DNA of 64,000 nt from Maribacter aestuarii (GTDB lineage Bacteria; Bacteroidota; Bacteroidia; Flavobacteriales; Flavobacteriaceae): positions 1,502,501-1,566,500 of the forward strand of contig NZ_CP107031.2 in assembly GCF_027474845.2 (NCBI RefSeq), read 5' to 3'. A program made the translations under genes and the position numbers. The notes beneath the pieces were generated by a model, which saw only the letters and a list, made by a program, of their open reading frames with translations, had not been told where the DNA came from and made no database searches. Below, piece after piece: positions 1 through 9,852 of this stretch; position 1 is the first letter of the stretch, and each line of letters begins with the position of its first letter.

Positions 1-2345
1 AAAGGTCTATTATCTGCTCCATCATAAAATCCAACTGGACCTCTTAAATTAAGATTTTCATAGTAGATGTCAGTTATAACATCAGTATAAAGGAAATCAA
101 CGGACCCTATCAAATTCCAAATAGGAAGCTTTTGATCAATGGCCACATTATATTTTACTACTTGCGGTAGTTTAAAATCTTCTGCGATTAAATCAATATT
201 TCCGCCAACTCCACCTGTACCAGGAGCGGGATCTTCAAATTGACTGTTAACATCCGCAACAAAAGGCTGTCCAAATTCAAAATTGAATCCCCCTGTTACA
301 CCGTTATTATTGTATGTCCCACCAGGCCACACTAACGGAAGTCTAGAAGTAAATACACCGATACCACCACGTATTTGCGTGGTTCTATCGCCATTTACAT
401 CCCAATTGAATCCAAGCCTTGGAGCAAAGTGGGCAATTCCTTGAACACCTTGACCTACTTTAGCACCTTGTAAGTTTTTGCCTTGAGCTTCCAATAGAGG
501 GATTGTTCTATTGTTAAAATCTTCATTTACGGTGCCGTCTTTCCAATAAGGAATATCGATACGTGCTCCTAAAGTTGCTTTGAAATTATCTGATAATTGA
601 ATATCGTCCTGAACGTAAAAACCAGCTTGGAAGGTTTTGAAATCAGCAGAGCCAGCAGACTCGTCACCTACAGTCCCATCTCCAACTAAAGAATAACCAT
701 GTTGGTATACATCTGCATCTTGTCCTGTAAGGAATTGGTTTAAACCTGATGAAATTAAGTCTCCTGCATCATTAAATTGATCCTCAAAAGTGTAATCTCC
801 ATAGTTGAAGGCAAAGAACAAGTTTTTAATGTTTGCGAATTCTAAATTAGCGCCCAAAGTGACCGTATGTTTTCCAGCGTAAATCTCAAAGTTATTGGTA
901 ATTGTTGTTAAATCTGTGTTCAACAAATTGGCCGTGGAAAATGGTTCTGAACCAAACTCTATATTTCCACCACCGTCTTGTATTCCTACGGTTGGGAATG
1001 GTGATCCTAATGGATCTCTATCGTCTCTAACAGAAGTATGGGTCAGAATCAAATTATTTGAATACTTATTCCCAAAAGTTGAGTTTAATTCCAAAGCTGT
1101 AGAATTGGTTGTTGTTAAAAATGATTCAGAACCATTTATAAACCCAATAAATCTATTACCGGAACTTCTAGCTTCTAAATTATCACCCTGCACATACCCG
1201 TGCCTTAAAGACAATTTATGATTTTCATTTATGTTCCAATCTAACTTAGCTGTTACCTTATTACTTTCCAAAGTTCTGGTATTAGCGTCAAATATTCCAG
1301 GGTTGTAACCATATGTAGATTGCAAAAAGTTACTTAGGCCATCAATATCAGCTTGTGAAGAACGCCCAGTATAATTGCTGAAATTAAAAGGTTGCGGCGT
1401 TTCATCATCTTGACGTTCGTAATTCAAGAAAAAGAACAATTTATCCTTCACCAAAGGACCACCTACCCTCAATCCATAAGTCAAAGCACTGAATTCATCA
1501 ACTTTTTCCCTTTCTTCTCCATCACCAACCAATGAAGGCGGAGTTTTTCCCACTAAACTTTCATTTCTTACGAAACCATAAACTGATCCTTCCCAATCGT
1601 TGGTACCTGAACGCGTAATGGCGTTAATGGAACCTCCAGAGAAACCAGATTGTCTTACATCAAAGGGAGCTATATTCACTTGGAATGATGCAATTGCATC
1701 AACAGAAAAAGGATTAACTCCTGTTTGGCCGCCATTTGTTCCCGAACCCGCTAAACCAAATACGTCATTATTAGCAGCACCATCAATATAAACTGCATTA
1801 TACCTGTTGTTCTGTCCTGCTAAAGAAATTGAAAATCCGTCATTCCCCTCAGTAATCTGAGCTTGTGGCGTAATACGTACAAAATCAGCTATTGACCTAG
1901 AAGCAGCTGGCAAGGTATTAATGTCTCTCTGGGAAACATTGGTTGAAGAACCTGTTCTATTAGAACTGAACCCATCATTTACCCCAGTCACCACAACTTC
2001 GTCTAAAGCGGTGGCCGATTCCGATAACGCTACATTGAACCTTTCCGTTTGACCTAAGTTCAAATACACATCTTCTCTTACGAAATCTGTAAATCCAACA
2101 TAAGAAACTGAGATTTTATATGGTCCTCCAACCCGCATATTTGGAATTCTGAAAAAACCGTCATAATCTGTAATCGCACCGTATGTACTTCCAGAAGGAA
2201 CGTGAACGGCAACTACATTGGCTCCTAAAAGTGGTTCTTCGGAAGCATCTGTTACTTTACCACCAATAGCTGATGTTGTAACACCTTGTGAGAATGCTGT
2301 CGCAACCAATAAGAAGGCTGCCATAGCTAAATAAATTTTTTTCAT
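1..2345 (-). CDS. TonB-dependent receptor, Oar-like (3' end outside window)
   Basis: Outer-membrane receptor, about 781 codons present; the reading frame stays open through the left edge. My translation starts MKKIYLAMAAFLLVATAFSQ, a clear signal peptide. A CarboxypepD_reg-like domain follows (about residues 25-110: GKVTDASEEPLLGANV, then DYDGFFRIPNM). A plug domain comes next (ALDEVVVTGVNDG, then NRYNAVYIDGAANNDVFGLA and GGSINAITRSGTNDWEGSVY). The rest is beta-barrel. This order matches Oar-type TonB-dependent transporters of Bacteroidota, which import large or unknown ligands with TonB-ExbBD energy. The substrate cannot be told: no SusD partner lies on the visible side. The start is the ATG at 2343-2345, preceded by an AT-rich leader and a pair of AACGTT repeats. 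I see no frameshift. Confidence 0.93.
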   Translation of the reverse strand, partial: MKKIYLAMAAFLLVATAFSQGVTTSAIGGKVTDASEEPLLGANVVAVHVPSGSTYGAITDYDGFFRIPNMRVGGPYKISVSYVGFTDFVREDVYLNLGQTERFNVALSESATALDEVVVTGVNDGFSSNRTGSSTNVSQRDINTLPAASRSIADFVRITPQAQITEGNDGFSISLAGQNNRYNAVYIDGAANNDVFGLAGSGTNGGQTGVNPFSVDAIASFQVNIAPFDVRQSGFSGGSINAITRSGTNDWEGSVYGFVRNESLVGKTPPSLVGDGEEREKVDEFSALTYGLRVGGPLVKDKLFFFLNYERQDDETPQPFNFSNYTGRSSQADIDGLSNFLQSTYGYNPGIFDANTRTLESNKVTAKLDWNINENHKLSLRHGYVQGDNLEARSSGNRFIGFINGSESFLTTTNSTALELNSTFGNKYSNNLILTHTSVRDDRDPLGSPFPTVGIQDGGGNIEFGSEPFSTANLLNTDLTTITNNFEIYAGKHTVTLGANLEFANIKNLFFAFNYGDYTFEDQFNDAGDLISSGLNQFLTGQDADVYQHGYSLVGDGTVGDESAGSADFKTFQAGFYVQDDIQLSDNFKATLGARIDIPYWKDGTVNEDFNNRTIPLLEAQGKNLQGAKVGQGVQGIAHFAPRLGFNWDVNGDRTTQIRGGIGVFTSRLPLVWPGGTYNNNGVTGGFNFEFGQPFVADVNSQFEDPAPGTGGVGGNIDLIAEDFKLPQVVKYNVAIDQKLPIWNLIGSVDFLYTDVITDIYYENLNLRGPVGFYDGADNRP

Positions 2346-2402
2346 TTTCTAGTGTGTGTTAATTTTTAACTTGCTGCAAAAGTCCTGTATTTTAGAACTT
2401 CC

Positions 2403-2419
2403 AACGTTAAGAGAACGTT
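2403..2419. promoter_or_regulatory. paired AACGTT repeats upstream of the TonB receptor
   Basis: Two AACGTT hexamers, each its own reverse complement, are separated by five bases about 60 bases upstream of the receptor ATG. The placement fits an operator or promoter-proximal site. No known regulator is recognised from it, so function is inference. Confidence 0.25.
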
Positions 2420-2513
2420 AAATTAGTCGGGGCAAATTTAATGAAAATGAATTAAATCGCTGCTGTGAATGAAGATGTTATGGGATTTTAAGGATTATTA
2501 CAGAACCCTTGAA

Positions 2514-4151
2514 CTATCTCTTAAAATATTGCAAAAGTCGCAGTGTAGAATTATCATGATCAGCAATTTCAGAACCCTCGATATCCTTGAGGATGGTTCC
2601 GGCCAATTGTTTTCCTAACTCAACTCCCCATTGATCAAAACTAAATATGTTCCAAATGACTCCTTGAACGAATATTTTATGCTCGTAAAGCGCTATTAAA
2701 GAACCCAGACTTTTAGGCGTAAGTTTGTCTATCAACAAAGTATTGGTTGGTTTGTTGCCGTCAAAAACTTTGAACGGCGCAAGGTTTTTAATTTCCCGAT
2801 CCGAGCTCCCCTTTTCTTTTAATTCACTTTTTGCCTCTGCTAAAGTCTTACCGTTCATTAACGCTTCAGTTTGGGCAAAGAAATTGGCCATCAATTTGTT
2901 ATGATGGTCCATATCGCCATGTAAAGGATGTTTAAAGCCGATAAAATCGGTCGGAATCAATTTTGTTCCTTGATGGATCAATTGGAAAAAAGCATGCTGT
3001 GAATTGGTGCCAGGTTCGCCCCAAATAATAGTCCCGGTCTCATAACCGACCTTTTCTCCGCTACGGTCTACGCTTTTACCGTTACTTTCCATAATTCCCT
3101 GTTGCAGATAAGCCGAAAACCTACTCAAATATTGGGTATATGGTATGATGGCTTCCGTTTCCGCACCATAAAAATTATTGTACCACACGCTGACCAGTGC
3201 CATGATTACAGGCATATTTTCAGAAAACGGGGCCTCCTTAAAATGAACGTCCATTTCATTAGCACCTTCCAACATACCATCAAAATTCTCAAAGCCAACC
3301 GCCAATGCGATGGACAGTCCAACGGCACTCCACAACGAGAACCTGCCACCAACCCAGTCCCACATCGGGAATACATTATCAGAAGTAATTCCGAAATCTG
3401 CGATGGCTTCCGTATTTGTTGATACTGCAGCAAAGTGCTTAGCGATATCTTCTTGGGAAGCATATTCTAGAAACCACTTCTTAATCGTAGTGGCGTTACT
3501 TAATGTTTCTTGTGTCGTAAAAGTTTTGGAAACGACCACGAACAAAGTTGTCTCCGGGTGGACCGTTTTTAAAACTTCCCTAACATGGTCCCCGTCCACA
3601 TTGCTCACAAAATGTACGTTAAGGTGATTTTTATAATATTTAAGCGCCTCCGTTACCATGCCGGGACCTAAATCCGAACCGCCAATTCCTATATTTACGA
3701 CATCCGTGAACGTTTTTCCTGTAAATCCTTTTTTTGAACCATCAATTATTGAATCTGTAAAACTTTTTATGCGTTCTTTAACGGCATAAACTTCAGGAAC
3801 AACATTAGCGCCGTCGACAATGAGCGCATCGTTCTTTTTAGCTCTTAATGCCGTATGCAATACTGCTCTATTCTCGGTTTCATTAATAAGGTCTCCTTGA
3901 AAATATTTAGCAATGGCATCTTTGAGCGCTACCTCCTCGGCCAGTTGAACCAACAATTTCATTGTTTTGGTAGTAATTCTGTTTTTGGAAAAATCCAAAA
4001 GGAAATCCTTCCATTCCAAACTGAATTCTTGGGCTCTATTAGCGTCCGAAGCAAATAAATCCTTTAAATGAGAATTTTTGGTATCCGAAAAATGTTGTGT
4101 TAGGCTTGCCCACGACTTCGTGGTGGTTGGATTAATTTTGTGTAGTGGCAT
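2514..4151 (-). CDS. pgi: glucose-6-phosphate isomerase
   Basis: Interconverts glucose 6-phosphate and fructose 6-phosphate in the cytoplasm (glycolysis/gluconeogenesis). The protein is about 545 residues, the usual bacterial length. Family signatures are intact: GIGGSDLGP near residue 155, the [14 protein letters not shown] signature near 268, catalytic Glu in GIMESNGKS near 355, His in [14 protein letters not shown] near 386, and a C-terminal [10 protein letters not shown] carrying the substrate-binding Lys. Two ATGs are possible (4160 and 4151). I prefer 4151 ([14 protein letters not shown]) because other Pgi proteins begin a few residues before this INPT motif. Either start overlaps the end of the M23 gene, so the two are translationally coupled in one operon. 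Confidence 0.96.
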   Translation of the reverse strand: MPLHKINPTTTKSWASLTQHFSDTKNSHLKDLFASDANRAQEFSLEWKDFLLDFSKNRITTKTMKLLVQLAEEVALKDAIAKYFQGDLINETENRAVLHTALRAKKNDALIVDGANVVPEVYAVKERIKSFTDSIIDGSKKGFTGKTFTDVVNIGIGGSDLGPGMVTEALKYYKNHLNVHFVSNVDGDHVREVLKTVHPETTLFVVVSKTFTTQETLSNATTIKKWFLEYASQEDIAKHFAAVSTNTEAIADFGITSDNVFPMWDWVGGRFSLWSAVGLSIALAVGFENFDGMLEGANEMDVHFKEAPFSENMPVIMALVSVWYNNFYGAETEAIIPYTQYLSRFSAYLQQGIMESNGKSVDRSGEKVGYETGTIIWGEPGTNSQHAFFQLIHQGTKLIPTDFIGFKHPLHGDMDHHNKLMANFFAQTEALMNGKTLAEAKSELKEKGSSDREIKNLAPFKVFDGNKPTNTLLIDKLTPKSLGSLIALYEHKIFVQGVIWNIFSFDQWGVELGKQLAGTILKDIEGSEIADHDNSTLRLLQYFKR

Positions 4152-5433
4152 TTTGTTCATTGAGTGTTAACAAATCCTCTTCCTCGATAGGTTTTTCGGG
4201 ATACTCTATGCAATCCAACTGATCCTTTTTTGGAGTAATATAAGCATAGTAGTCCGGCCTTAATTCTTCTGCTAAAGGTTCTGCCAAAGGTAGTTCTTCC
4301 CTTAACGGATCTACCTGCCTTCCATTTTTCCAAAAACGATAGCATACATGGGGACCACCTGTATTACCTGTCATCCCTATCCAACCAATTACATCCCCCT
4401 GCCTTACAAATTCGCCTCTTTTCACCTTTTGGTTCTTCATATGCAAGTATTGCGTGGAATAAGTGCCGTTATGTCTAATCTTTACATATTTACCGTTACC
4501 ACCACGTCTTGTAGACTCTGTTACCGTACCATCTGCCGTAGCTAAAATAGGCGTGCCAATAGGTGCTGCATAGTCCGTACCCTTATGCGGACGCAGCTTG
4601 TAACCGTAGTAACGGATACGCCTTTTTAAATTATAGCGCGATGAAATTCTACTGAATTGTACGGGAGCCCTCAGGAAGGTTCTTCTCAAATTGTTTGCTT
4701 CCTCATCAAAATAATCTACAATATTCTTTAGAGAATCATTTTCGTAGGCAAAGGCGTAAATGGGGCGTCCGTTATGTTCAAAATAGGCCACCTCTATAGG
4801 TTCGGCACCAGCATAAATGGTATCGTTAATATATTTTTCCTTATAAATGACTTTGAACTTATCTCCTTTTTGAAGTCTGAAGAAATCAATGGTCCAAGCA
4901 TAAATCTCTGATAGATTATTGGTTACGTTGTAATCTATTCCCTGATCTAAAATGGCTTCCGACAAAGAAGTCTCTATAACCCCAGCAGCCTCCCTCTCCA
5001 CATATTTTACCTTTTTCTTACTTCTGTAAGCATTTACACTGTCCCTAAAGTCAACCACAGTATAATTTATCGGGTCATTTTCATAAATAAAGACCTGGGC
5101 CTGTTCCAAGGTATCTTTAGATTTTAAAATAAGATAAGGTTTACCTGCCCTTATTTTGCGAACATCAAAGGTATCCTTGAAGTTTTCCGATAGCTTAACG
5201 ATTTTTGGATAGTCAACGTGGTTTTGAATCATTAACTCGCCAAAACTGTCACCCCGTTTTACAGTATCTGCCTTAACGTTAAAATCTTGAAGATTAAAGC
5301 CAAAATGGGTTACCACAGGTTCCTCGATAGGACTTATTTTTGGGGAGGTATGCTCTATTTCTTGATTTTTATCTTCCCCACAGGATACCATTAAGGTCAA
5401 TGCCATTAATATTATGCCCCAATATTTTTGCAT
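4132..5433 (-). CDS. M23 family metallopeptidase lipoprotein with HxC zinc motif
   Basis: Predicted envelope peptidoglycan endopeptidase of the LytM/M23 type, 433 residues. The N-terminus carries a signal peptide with lipobox LMVSC, so it should be lipid-anchored. The middle part has a LysM/OapA-like look ([11 protein letters not shown]), and the M23 domain is C-terminal. It keeps HKGTD (His and Asp zinc ligands near 283-287) and the YLHM His near 331. The usual final HxH is HVC ([13 protein letters not shown] near 362-364), so a cysteine replaces the last metal-binding histidine. The longest frame starts with TTG at 5439, but ATG at 5433, two bases after the upstream stop, gives a better signal peptide. 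The 3' end overlaps pgi. Confidence 0.9.
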   Translation of the reverse strand: MQKYWGIILMALTLMVSCGEDKNQEIEHTSPKISPIEEPVVTHFGFNLQDFNVKADTVKRGDSFGELMIQNHVDYPKIVKLSENFKDTFDVRKIRAGKPYLILKSKDTLEQAQVFIYENDPINYTVVDFRDSVNAYRSKKKVKYVEREAAGVIETSLSEAILDQGIDYNVTNNLSEIYAWTIDFFRLQKGDKFKVIYKEKYINDTIYAGAEPIEVAYFEHNGRPIYAFAYENDSLKNIVDYFDEEANNLRRTFLRAPVQFSRISSRYNLKRRIRYYGYKLRPHKGTDYAAPIGTPILATADGTVTESTRRGGNGKYVKIRHNGTYSTQYLHMKNQKVKRGEFVRQGDVIGWIGMTGNTGGPHVCYRFWKNGRQVDPLREELPLAEPLAEELRPDYYAYITPKKDQLDCIEYPEKPIEEEDLLTLNEQNATTQN

Positions 5434-5435
5434 TC

Positions 5436-6404
5436 TCAATTACTTATTTTATTGGGGTTAAAGATATGGTCTACCCATTGTTTTCCCCAATCATTTAACT
5501 CTTGGTTTGTATATAGTTTAGGAAAAAATACAATTTTTTGAAAACTGGGCGGAAGATACTCCTTCCAGTTTGTGCCGCCAGTGGCCTTTAAATCCCCGGA
5601 TTCCTTTCCGAGATAACGATGTGCGGAGCCCATGTGCATTAGCGGCCAGTTTACGTTTGCATTTAAATCCAGACTCTTTAACGAATTTACGAGCTCATTA
5701 TTTTGCCTAAGTTCCGGTGGCAGATCTAAATATTTATGGTAAATCGTATTGTTCTTTACTTGCTTTGCGATTCTTATGAGTCTGGGAGTATACCGGTATT
5801 CAAATTGCTTTAAAGTCAATGTTTTTTCTCCGGTGGAACTATCCGTTGCTCCACTTTTCCAATAGATATTTTCGTAAAGTTCTTCAATAGTGTTCCTTGA
5901 GGAAAACTCCTCACGTTTGGACTGATGTACCAAATTTTCCATGGGTGTTGCGTAGAGCTCAATCATTCTAAACTGTGCAGATTGGAAACCACTTGCCGGA
6001 AGTAATGCCATGCGATATTGTAAGAACTGCTCCCGTTCCATTCCCTTTATCATGATTCCAAAAGAAGAAATCAAGGCAGAATAATAACTGTTGATACGCC
6101 TTACCTTTTCAATAAAAAAATCCAGCTTCTGAGATTTGTCGTCTACCAGTTGTTTTTGTTCATGTAGAATGAGCTTAAAATACAACTCCGTAATCTGATG
6201 GTACATGATGAAAATTTCCTCGTCTGGAAAATACGTCCGGGGTACTTGTAAACTTAGTAGTGTATCCAAATGGATGTAGTCCCAATAGGTAAGATAACGT
6301 TGGTAGAGTAACCCGTCTAGGTAAGCGTTGAGGTCTTGTCCTGAATCCTTATATTTTTCTTCAAGTTTAGAGATTTGAGATTGGATTCGCTCCTTGTCCT
6401 TCAT
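5436..6404 (-). CDS. kynA: tryptophan 2,3-dioxygenase family protein
   Basis: Haem dioxygenase that opens the indole ring of L-tryptophan to N-formylkynurenine, first step of the kynurenine route. The protein has 322 residues. Motifs typical of the family are present: IMYHQITELYFKLILHEQ (distal His near 69), LLPASGFQSAQFRMIE near 135-150, the proximal haem His in MGSAHRYLG near 262, and an ATGGTNW substrate loop near 274. It lies in a compact run, 6 bases after the DUF3108 gene, and its TGA abuts the M23 gene. A second kynurenine-pathway enzyme (3-hydroxyanthranilate dioxygenase) is found 50 kb away at 56085. Kynurenine formamidase, monooxygenase and kynureninase are not in the window. Confidence 0.9.
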   Translation of the reverse strand: MKDKERIQSQISKLEEKYKDSGQDLNAYLDGLLYQRYLTYWDYIHLDTLLSLQVPRTYFPDEEIFIMYHQITELYFKLILHEQKQLVDDKSQKLDFFIEKVRRINSYYSALISSFGIMIKGMEREQFLQYRMALLPASGFQSAQFRMIELYATPMENLVHQSKREEFSSRNTIEELYENIYWKSGATDSSTGEKTLTLKQFEYRYTPRLIRIAKQVKNNTIYHKYLDLPPELRQNNELVNSLKSLDLNANVNWPLMHMGSAHRYLGKESGDLKATGGTNWKEYLPPSFQKIVFFPKLYTNQELNDWGKQWVDHIFNPNKISN

Positions 6405-6410
6405 TTCGTG

Positions 6411-7193
6411 TTAGTCCATTAATATCTTAAATTGATGTTTTAGACCATTGTACCCATCCAAATCGGCCTTGATGGAGCCAACTGCTAAATCGGCCTTTAT
6501 CCGTATTGGAATTCTATTATCATCGTTAGATACCCAAAGCGACAAACTTTCTTGTTCTTTAAAGACCCTTCCGGATTGCACTAGTGGTCTAAACTTAAGA
6601 CATTCCACTTTCCCATATTTGGTTCTCACGGTTTCCTTTCCCAAATACTTCAGCTTAAAAGTAAAAATACCGTCGTCGTCATAAAGCATTTTTAAATCTA
6701 TGGCTTCGCCCTTTGTCAAATCCTCAGGCTCGTAATTATTTCTAAGAAAATAAAAAGCGGAAATTAAATCCTGGATACTGTCCTGAAGATCAAAATTAAG
6801 CTTTTTCTTGTTTTTCTTATCATTAAAAACGGCTTTGTCCTTCTCATGGTCAAAATTAATTTCAACGTCTTTGGTATATCCTCCTTCATTTATTTTTCTG
6901 ATGAACCTATAGGGTTTACCATCCTCTTTATCAAAATAACTCTCATAGGTATCGTCCACCTTAAAAAACCAACTGGCGAATCCAGTAGTTTCTCCGTGCC
7001 CTACTACGTGGTAGACAGGTATATCATTAATCTTAGCATTCTTAACTTGCAAAGTGGCATAACTGGCATTCAATGGTCCGTAATGCATCCTAAACTTCAA
7101 CCACTCTCCAGGTTCAAAAGCCGACCTACTATTTTGTGCGTAAGCGCTAAATAAGAAAGAAAGAAATATTATAATTAAGGCAAATCTCTTCAT
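6411..7193 (-). CDS. DUF3108 domain-containing secreted protein
   Basis: A 260-residue protein with a classical signal peptide (MKRFALIIIFLSFLFSAYAQ). It resembles DUF3108 proteins: FEPGEWLKFRMHYG and YATLQVKN near the start, a VVGHGETTGFASWFFKVDD stretch near 65-83, and a C-terminal IPIRIKADLAVGSIKADL strand repeat. The family is a periplasmic or outer-membrane associated beta-rich protein of unknown biochemical role, common in Bacteroidota. It is the first gene of the run continuing into the tryptophan dioxygenase, M23 lipoprotein and pgi. A strong terminator about 100 bases upstream separates it from the patatin gene, so the promoter must lie between 7194 and 7291. Confidence 0.85.
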   Translation of the reverse strand: MKRFALIIIFLSFLFSAYAQNSRSAFEPGEWLKFRMHYGPLNASYATLQVKNAKINDIPVYHVVGHGETTGFASWFFKVDDTYESYFDKEDGKPYRFIRKINEGGYTKDVEINFDHEKDKAVFNDKKNKKKLNFDLQDSIQDLISAFYFLRNNYEPEDLTKGEAIDLKMLYDDDGIFTFKLKYLGKETVRTKYGKVECLKFRPLVQSGRVFKEQESLSLWVSNDDNRIPIRIKADLAVGSIKADLDGYNGLKHQFKILMD

Positions 7194-7291
7194 ACTCTCA
7201 ATCCTTTAAAGTAAAGTTACTAACTGGAATCCTAAAACTCCGTTTACTTACATTTACTTAAACAAATTTTATTCCAAAGTATTGTACAAAA

Positions 7292-7319
7292 AAAAGCCCA
7301 GTTTAAAAACTGGGCTTTT
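7292..7319 (-). terminator. rho-independent terminator (minus strand)
   Basis: Perfect 13-bp stem (AAAAGCCCAGTTT / AAACTGGGCTTTT) with a 2-base loop. Read on the minus strand it is followed by a run of eight T. It ends minus-strand transcription coming from the patatin gene or from an unannotated transcript in the 7320-7550 gap. An AACCAACCAAA box lies 7 bases to the right. Confidence 0.85.
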
Positions 7320-7551
7320 CCTAAATAACCAACCAAACTTTAAATTATGAAAAACCAATACTTAAAGTTGCAAGGGAACCACCCCTTGCTGCTGTAAATT
7401 TAAAACAAGATTCTTGTTGCCTGGTAGGTTTTAACTTACTTTAACGCTTACCTTAACACTAATTCACACTTCTTTGAATTAATTGGGATTTCGTTAAGAA
7501 CGATTCGAAAGAAACACTTAATGTTTTACTGCGTAAAGGGTACTTTCCCCT
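7320..7551 (-). ncRNA. possible structured 3' UTR or small RNA between patatin gene and terminator
   Basis: This 230-base gap follows the patatin stop and ends in the terminator at 7292-7319. It contains the AACCAACCAAA box, a CAAGGG/CCCTTG hairpin near 7370-7388 and an AACAAG/CTTGTT hairpin near 7404-7418. There is also a 16-codon plus-strand ATG frame (7347-7397) that I do not trust. A stable 3' UTR or a processed small RNA is a reasonable guess. No Rfam class is recognised. Confidence 0.25.
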
Positions 7552-9852
7552 TTAGAACCAATAGCCTACACTAAAAAATATATTCGTATTATTTCCTTCT
7601 GGAGACCAGGAATATATAACCTGTAATGGTCCTAAAAAGGACTCCCAACCATATCCTACTCCGTACCCAGAAAAATTAGGCGTTGTGAACCACTCGCCAA
7701 TCCTGAAAATATCATCATCAACGTTAGCGAAGTTGGCGGCCAACAAAAAGTGATTCTTTTTAGCGAATTCAAAATCCAATCGTGCATAGGCCTTTACGAA
7801 ACTATTCCCAGGAAGACTTAAAAAGTCATAACCGTAAAAAGGTATGAAATTATTTATAAGGTTGGTGCCAAAACCTCCTAGAACAAAGTCAAAGGAAGTT
7901 ACGTCCGAAGTTCCTAATTTAAATCCCCCTTCCGTCTCTATGTTTAAGGAAAGGTTTTTCATCAAAGGAAACGCCGCTCCCATACGTGCTTTTGATATTG
8001 AAAAGTCTTTGAAGTTTTCATTGAAATCGGATGATAGCAAGTAATAATGGAAATCCCCGTCAAAAAACAGTCCTCTTGTCGGAAAATATTTATCATCGTA
8101 GGTATCCAATTTTAAATTGCCAAAAACACTGAAAAAATTACTCTTCTCAAAAATTGTTCTTTCGTCAGTGGTAGTTATTGCTGGGCCTTCCGTGGGACCG
8201 GAAATACCCCCAAGAGTTCTTGTCGTATATTTTAAAAATTTATGTTCCGCACCAATGGTAAATGCGAATTCTTCCCTAATAACTGTTTGCAAATAGACCT
8301 GATTCGTAAAATCCGTAACATCCAGATTGATAGTATTTACATTCAACCCAGGAGGCACTTCAAAATTAGAGCTGATGATACTAAAATCTATTTCTTCCTC
8401 AAAATCATTGAATCGGGAATTTATACCAAAGCTCCAATAGGTGCCTTTGTCTACATAATACTCAAAGTTATACCGTACATTATCCCCAAGAATTAGGTCA
8501 AAAGAAGCCACATCATCATTGGAGAGTATCTTTTTCTTGGTAAAATTAATAATAGCGGCGCTTTTATAAAGATCGTCATAATGCGCCCCTAATCGCAACA
8601 AGGAAGTATTTGCAGTTTCGTCCAGACGCAAAATCAAATCTTCCCCTAAACCATTGGAAACCAGTTTATACCTGTTCGTATTAAAATTACCTGTTGCGGA
8701 CAAGTTGCCAATGCCTTGTTGTAGTTTTTTGAACGTAATCGGCTCACCAAGTTTAAACCTAAGCTTACCTTTTACATAACCTCGTGTGTGTTCATTGTTG
8801 CCTTCAATTACAAGTCTGTTTATAATTATGGAATCTCCTTGTCCAATGGAAGGCAAGCGTTTCCAATTTTTTGAATATTCTGATGAGACCTCTTTAAGGT
8901 CTTGGAACTTTTCCATTGCGGCCAATTCCCCGCTTTTAATTATTTCGTTTGCTTTATCAAATTCGATTACAGAGAAGTTCTCGATCTTAGGTTGAATGTA
9001 TATATCCGTCTTTTGGGATTTCTCAATCATATCCTCAACGGTCCTGTAATTATTAATCTGTAGAAGTATTTCGGTCGCGGAGAGCAGTGCCTCACGGTTA
9101 GAAAGCCCATGCTGTACATCCACGCCAATTACGATATCCGCTCCCAATTCAATAACCTTATCTATTGGGTAATTATTTACAACCCCACCATCTATCAATA
9201 TTTTATCATCAATACTGGAAGGCTCAAATAAAGAAGGCAAAGTTCCACTCGCCATTATGGCTTCAGGCAAATACCCTGAATTTAAAACCACCTCTTTTCC
9301 AGTTTCAATATTGGTTGCAATGCAAACAAAGGGAATTGGAAGTTTGGAAAAATCATCTACATCCTTCACGTGGTATAATAACCGCACAAGTTCGTTGTAA
9401 ATATTCTGTCCTCCGGAATAGGCAGGTGGCACCGTTACTTTGAAATTATTGAAGGGAAGGGTTAGGGCATACCTTTCAGAATCTTCCTTTTCATAAAATG
9501 TTTTGGCATTTCTAGGTAGGTTATCCTGAATTAAAGCACCAAAATCGGTTGCCCGGAACATGGAATCTAATTCCTTTGCGGAATACCCGGATGCATATAG
9601 AGCCCCAATAATCGCCCCCATACTTGTACCTCCTATATAATCTATCTTTACCCCCGCTTCCTCTATGACCTTTAGCGCTCCAATATGGGCAAGTCCCTTG
9701 GCTCCTCCGCCACTAAGAACCAATCCAATTTTTTTGTCTTTTTGTTCCAATTTTACTTGACCGTAAGAAGACGTACACAAAAGCAAAGCAGCACTGGCAA
9801 GAAGCAGTATCCTAAAAAATAAAGTATGCTTATGTTTAGTGGAATGATTCAT
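7552..9852 (-). CDS. patatin-like phospholipase with POTRA and Omp85 barrel
   Basis: Two-part protein of about 766 residues. After a signal peptide (LLLASAALLLCTSSYGQ) comes a patatin lipase domain: oxyanion loop GLVLSGGGAKGLAHIG, nucleophile motif GGTSMG, and the catalytic Asp in LIDGGVVNNYPID. A POTRA-like repeat follows (INRLVIEGNNEHTRGYV), then a BamA/TamA-type 16-strand barrel ending in aromatic residues. This is the type Vd / PlpD-like layout, in which a lipase is carried by its own outer-membrane barrel. The longest frame begins with TTG at 9879. ATG at 9852 (MNHSTKHKHTLFF) gives a normal signal peptide and is preferred. It overlaps the end of uvrC by 17 bases, so the two are likely co-transcribed. 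Confidence 0.9.
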   Translation of the reverse strand: MNHSTKHKHTLFFRILLLASAALLLCTSSYGQVKLEQKDKKIGLVLSGGGAKGLAHIGALKVIEEAGVKIDYIGGTSMGAIIGALYASGYSAKELDSMFRATDFGALIQDNLPRNAKTFYEKEDSERYALTLPFNNFKVTVPPAYSGGQNIYNELVRLLYHVKDVDDFSKLPIPFVCIATNIETGKEVVLNSGYLPEAIMASGTLPSLFEPSSIDDKILIDGGVVNNYPIDKVIELGADIVIGVDVQHGLSNREALLSATEILLQINNYRTVEDMIEKSQKTDIYIQPKIENFSVIEFDKANEIIKSGELAAMEKFQDLKEVSSEYSKNWKRLPSIGQGDSIIINRLVIEGNNEHTRGYVKGKLRFKLGEPITFKKLQQGIGNLSATGNFNTNRYKLVSNGLGEDLILRLDETANTSLLRLGAHYDDLYKSAAIINFTKKKILSNDDVASFDLILGDNVRYNFEYYVDKGTYWSFGINSRFNDFEEEIDFSIISSNFEVPPGLNVNTINLDVTDFTNQVYLQTVIREEFAFTIGAEHKFLKYTTRTLGGISGPTEGPAITTTDERTIFEKSNFFSVFGNLKLDTYDDKYFPTRGLFFDGDFHYYLLSSDFNENFKDFSISKARMGAAFPLMKNLSLNIETEGGFKLGTSDVTSFDFVLGGFGTNLINNFIPFYGYDFLSLPGNSFVKAYARLDFEFAKKNHFLLAANFANVDDDIFRIGEWFTTPNFSGYGVGYGWESFLGPLQVIYSWSPEGNNTNIFFSVGYWF

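Noticed and set aside
5434-5439. TTG start of the M23 frame ahead of ATG 5433
   Set aside because: It adds two residues overlapping the upstream stop and gives no better signal peptide.
7347-7397. Plus-strand 16-codon ATG frame (MKNQYLKLQGNHPLLL)
   Set aside because: Too short and inside what is probably a minus-strand 3' UTR; no downstream gene to lead.
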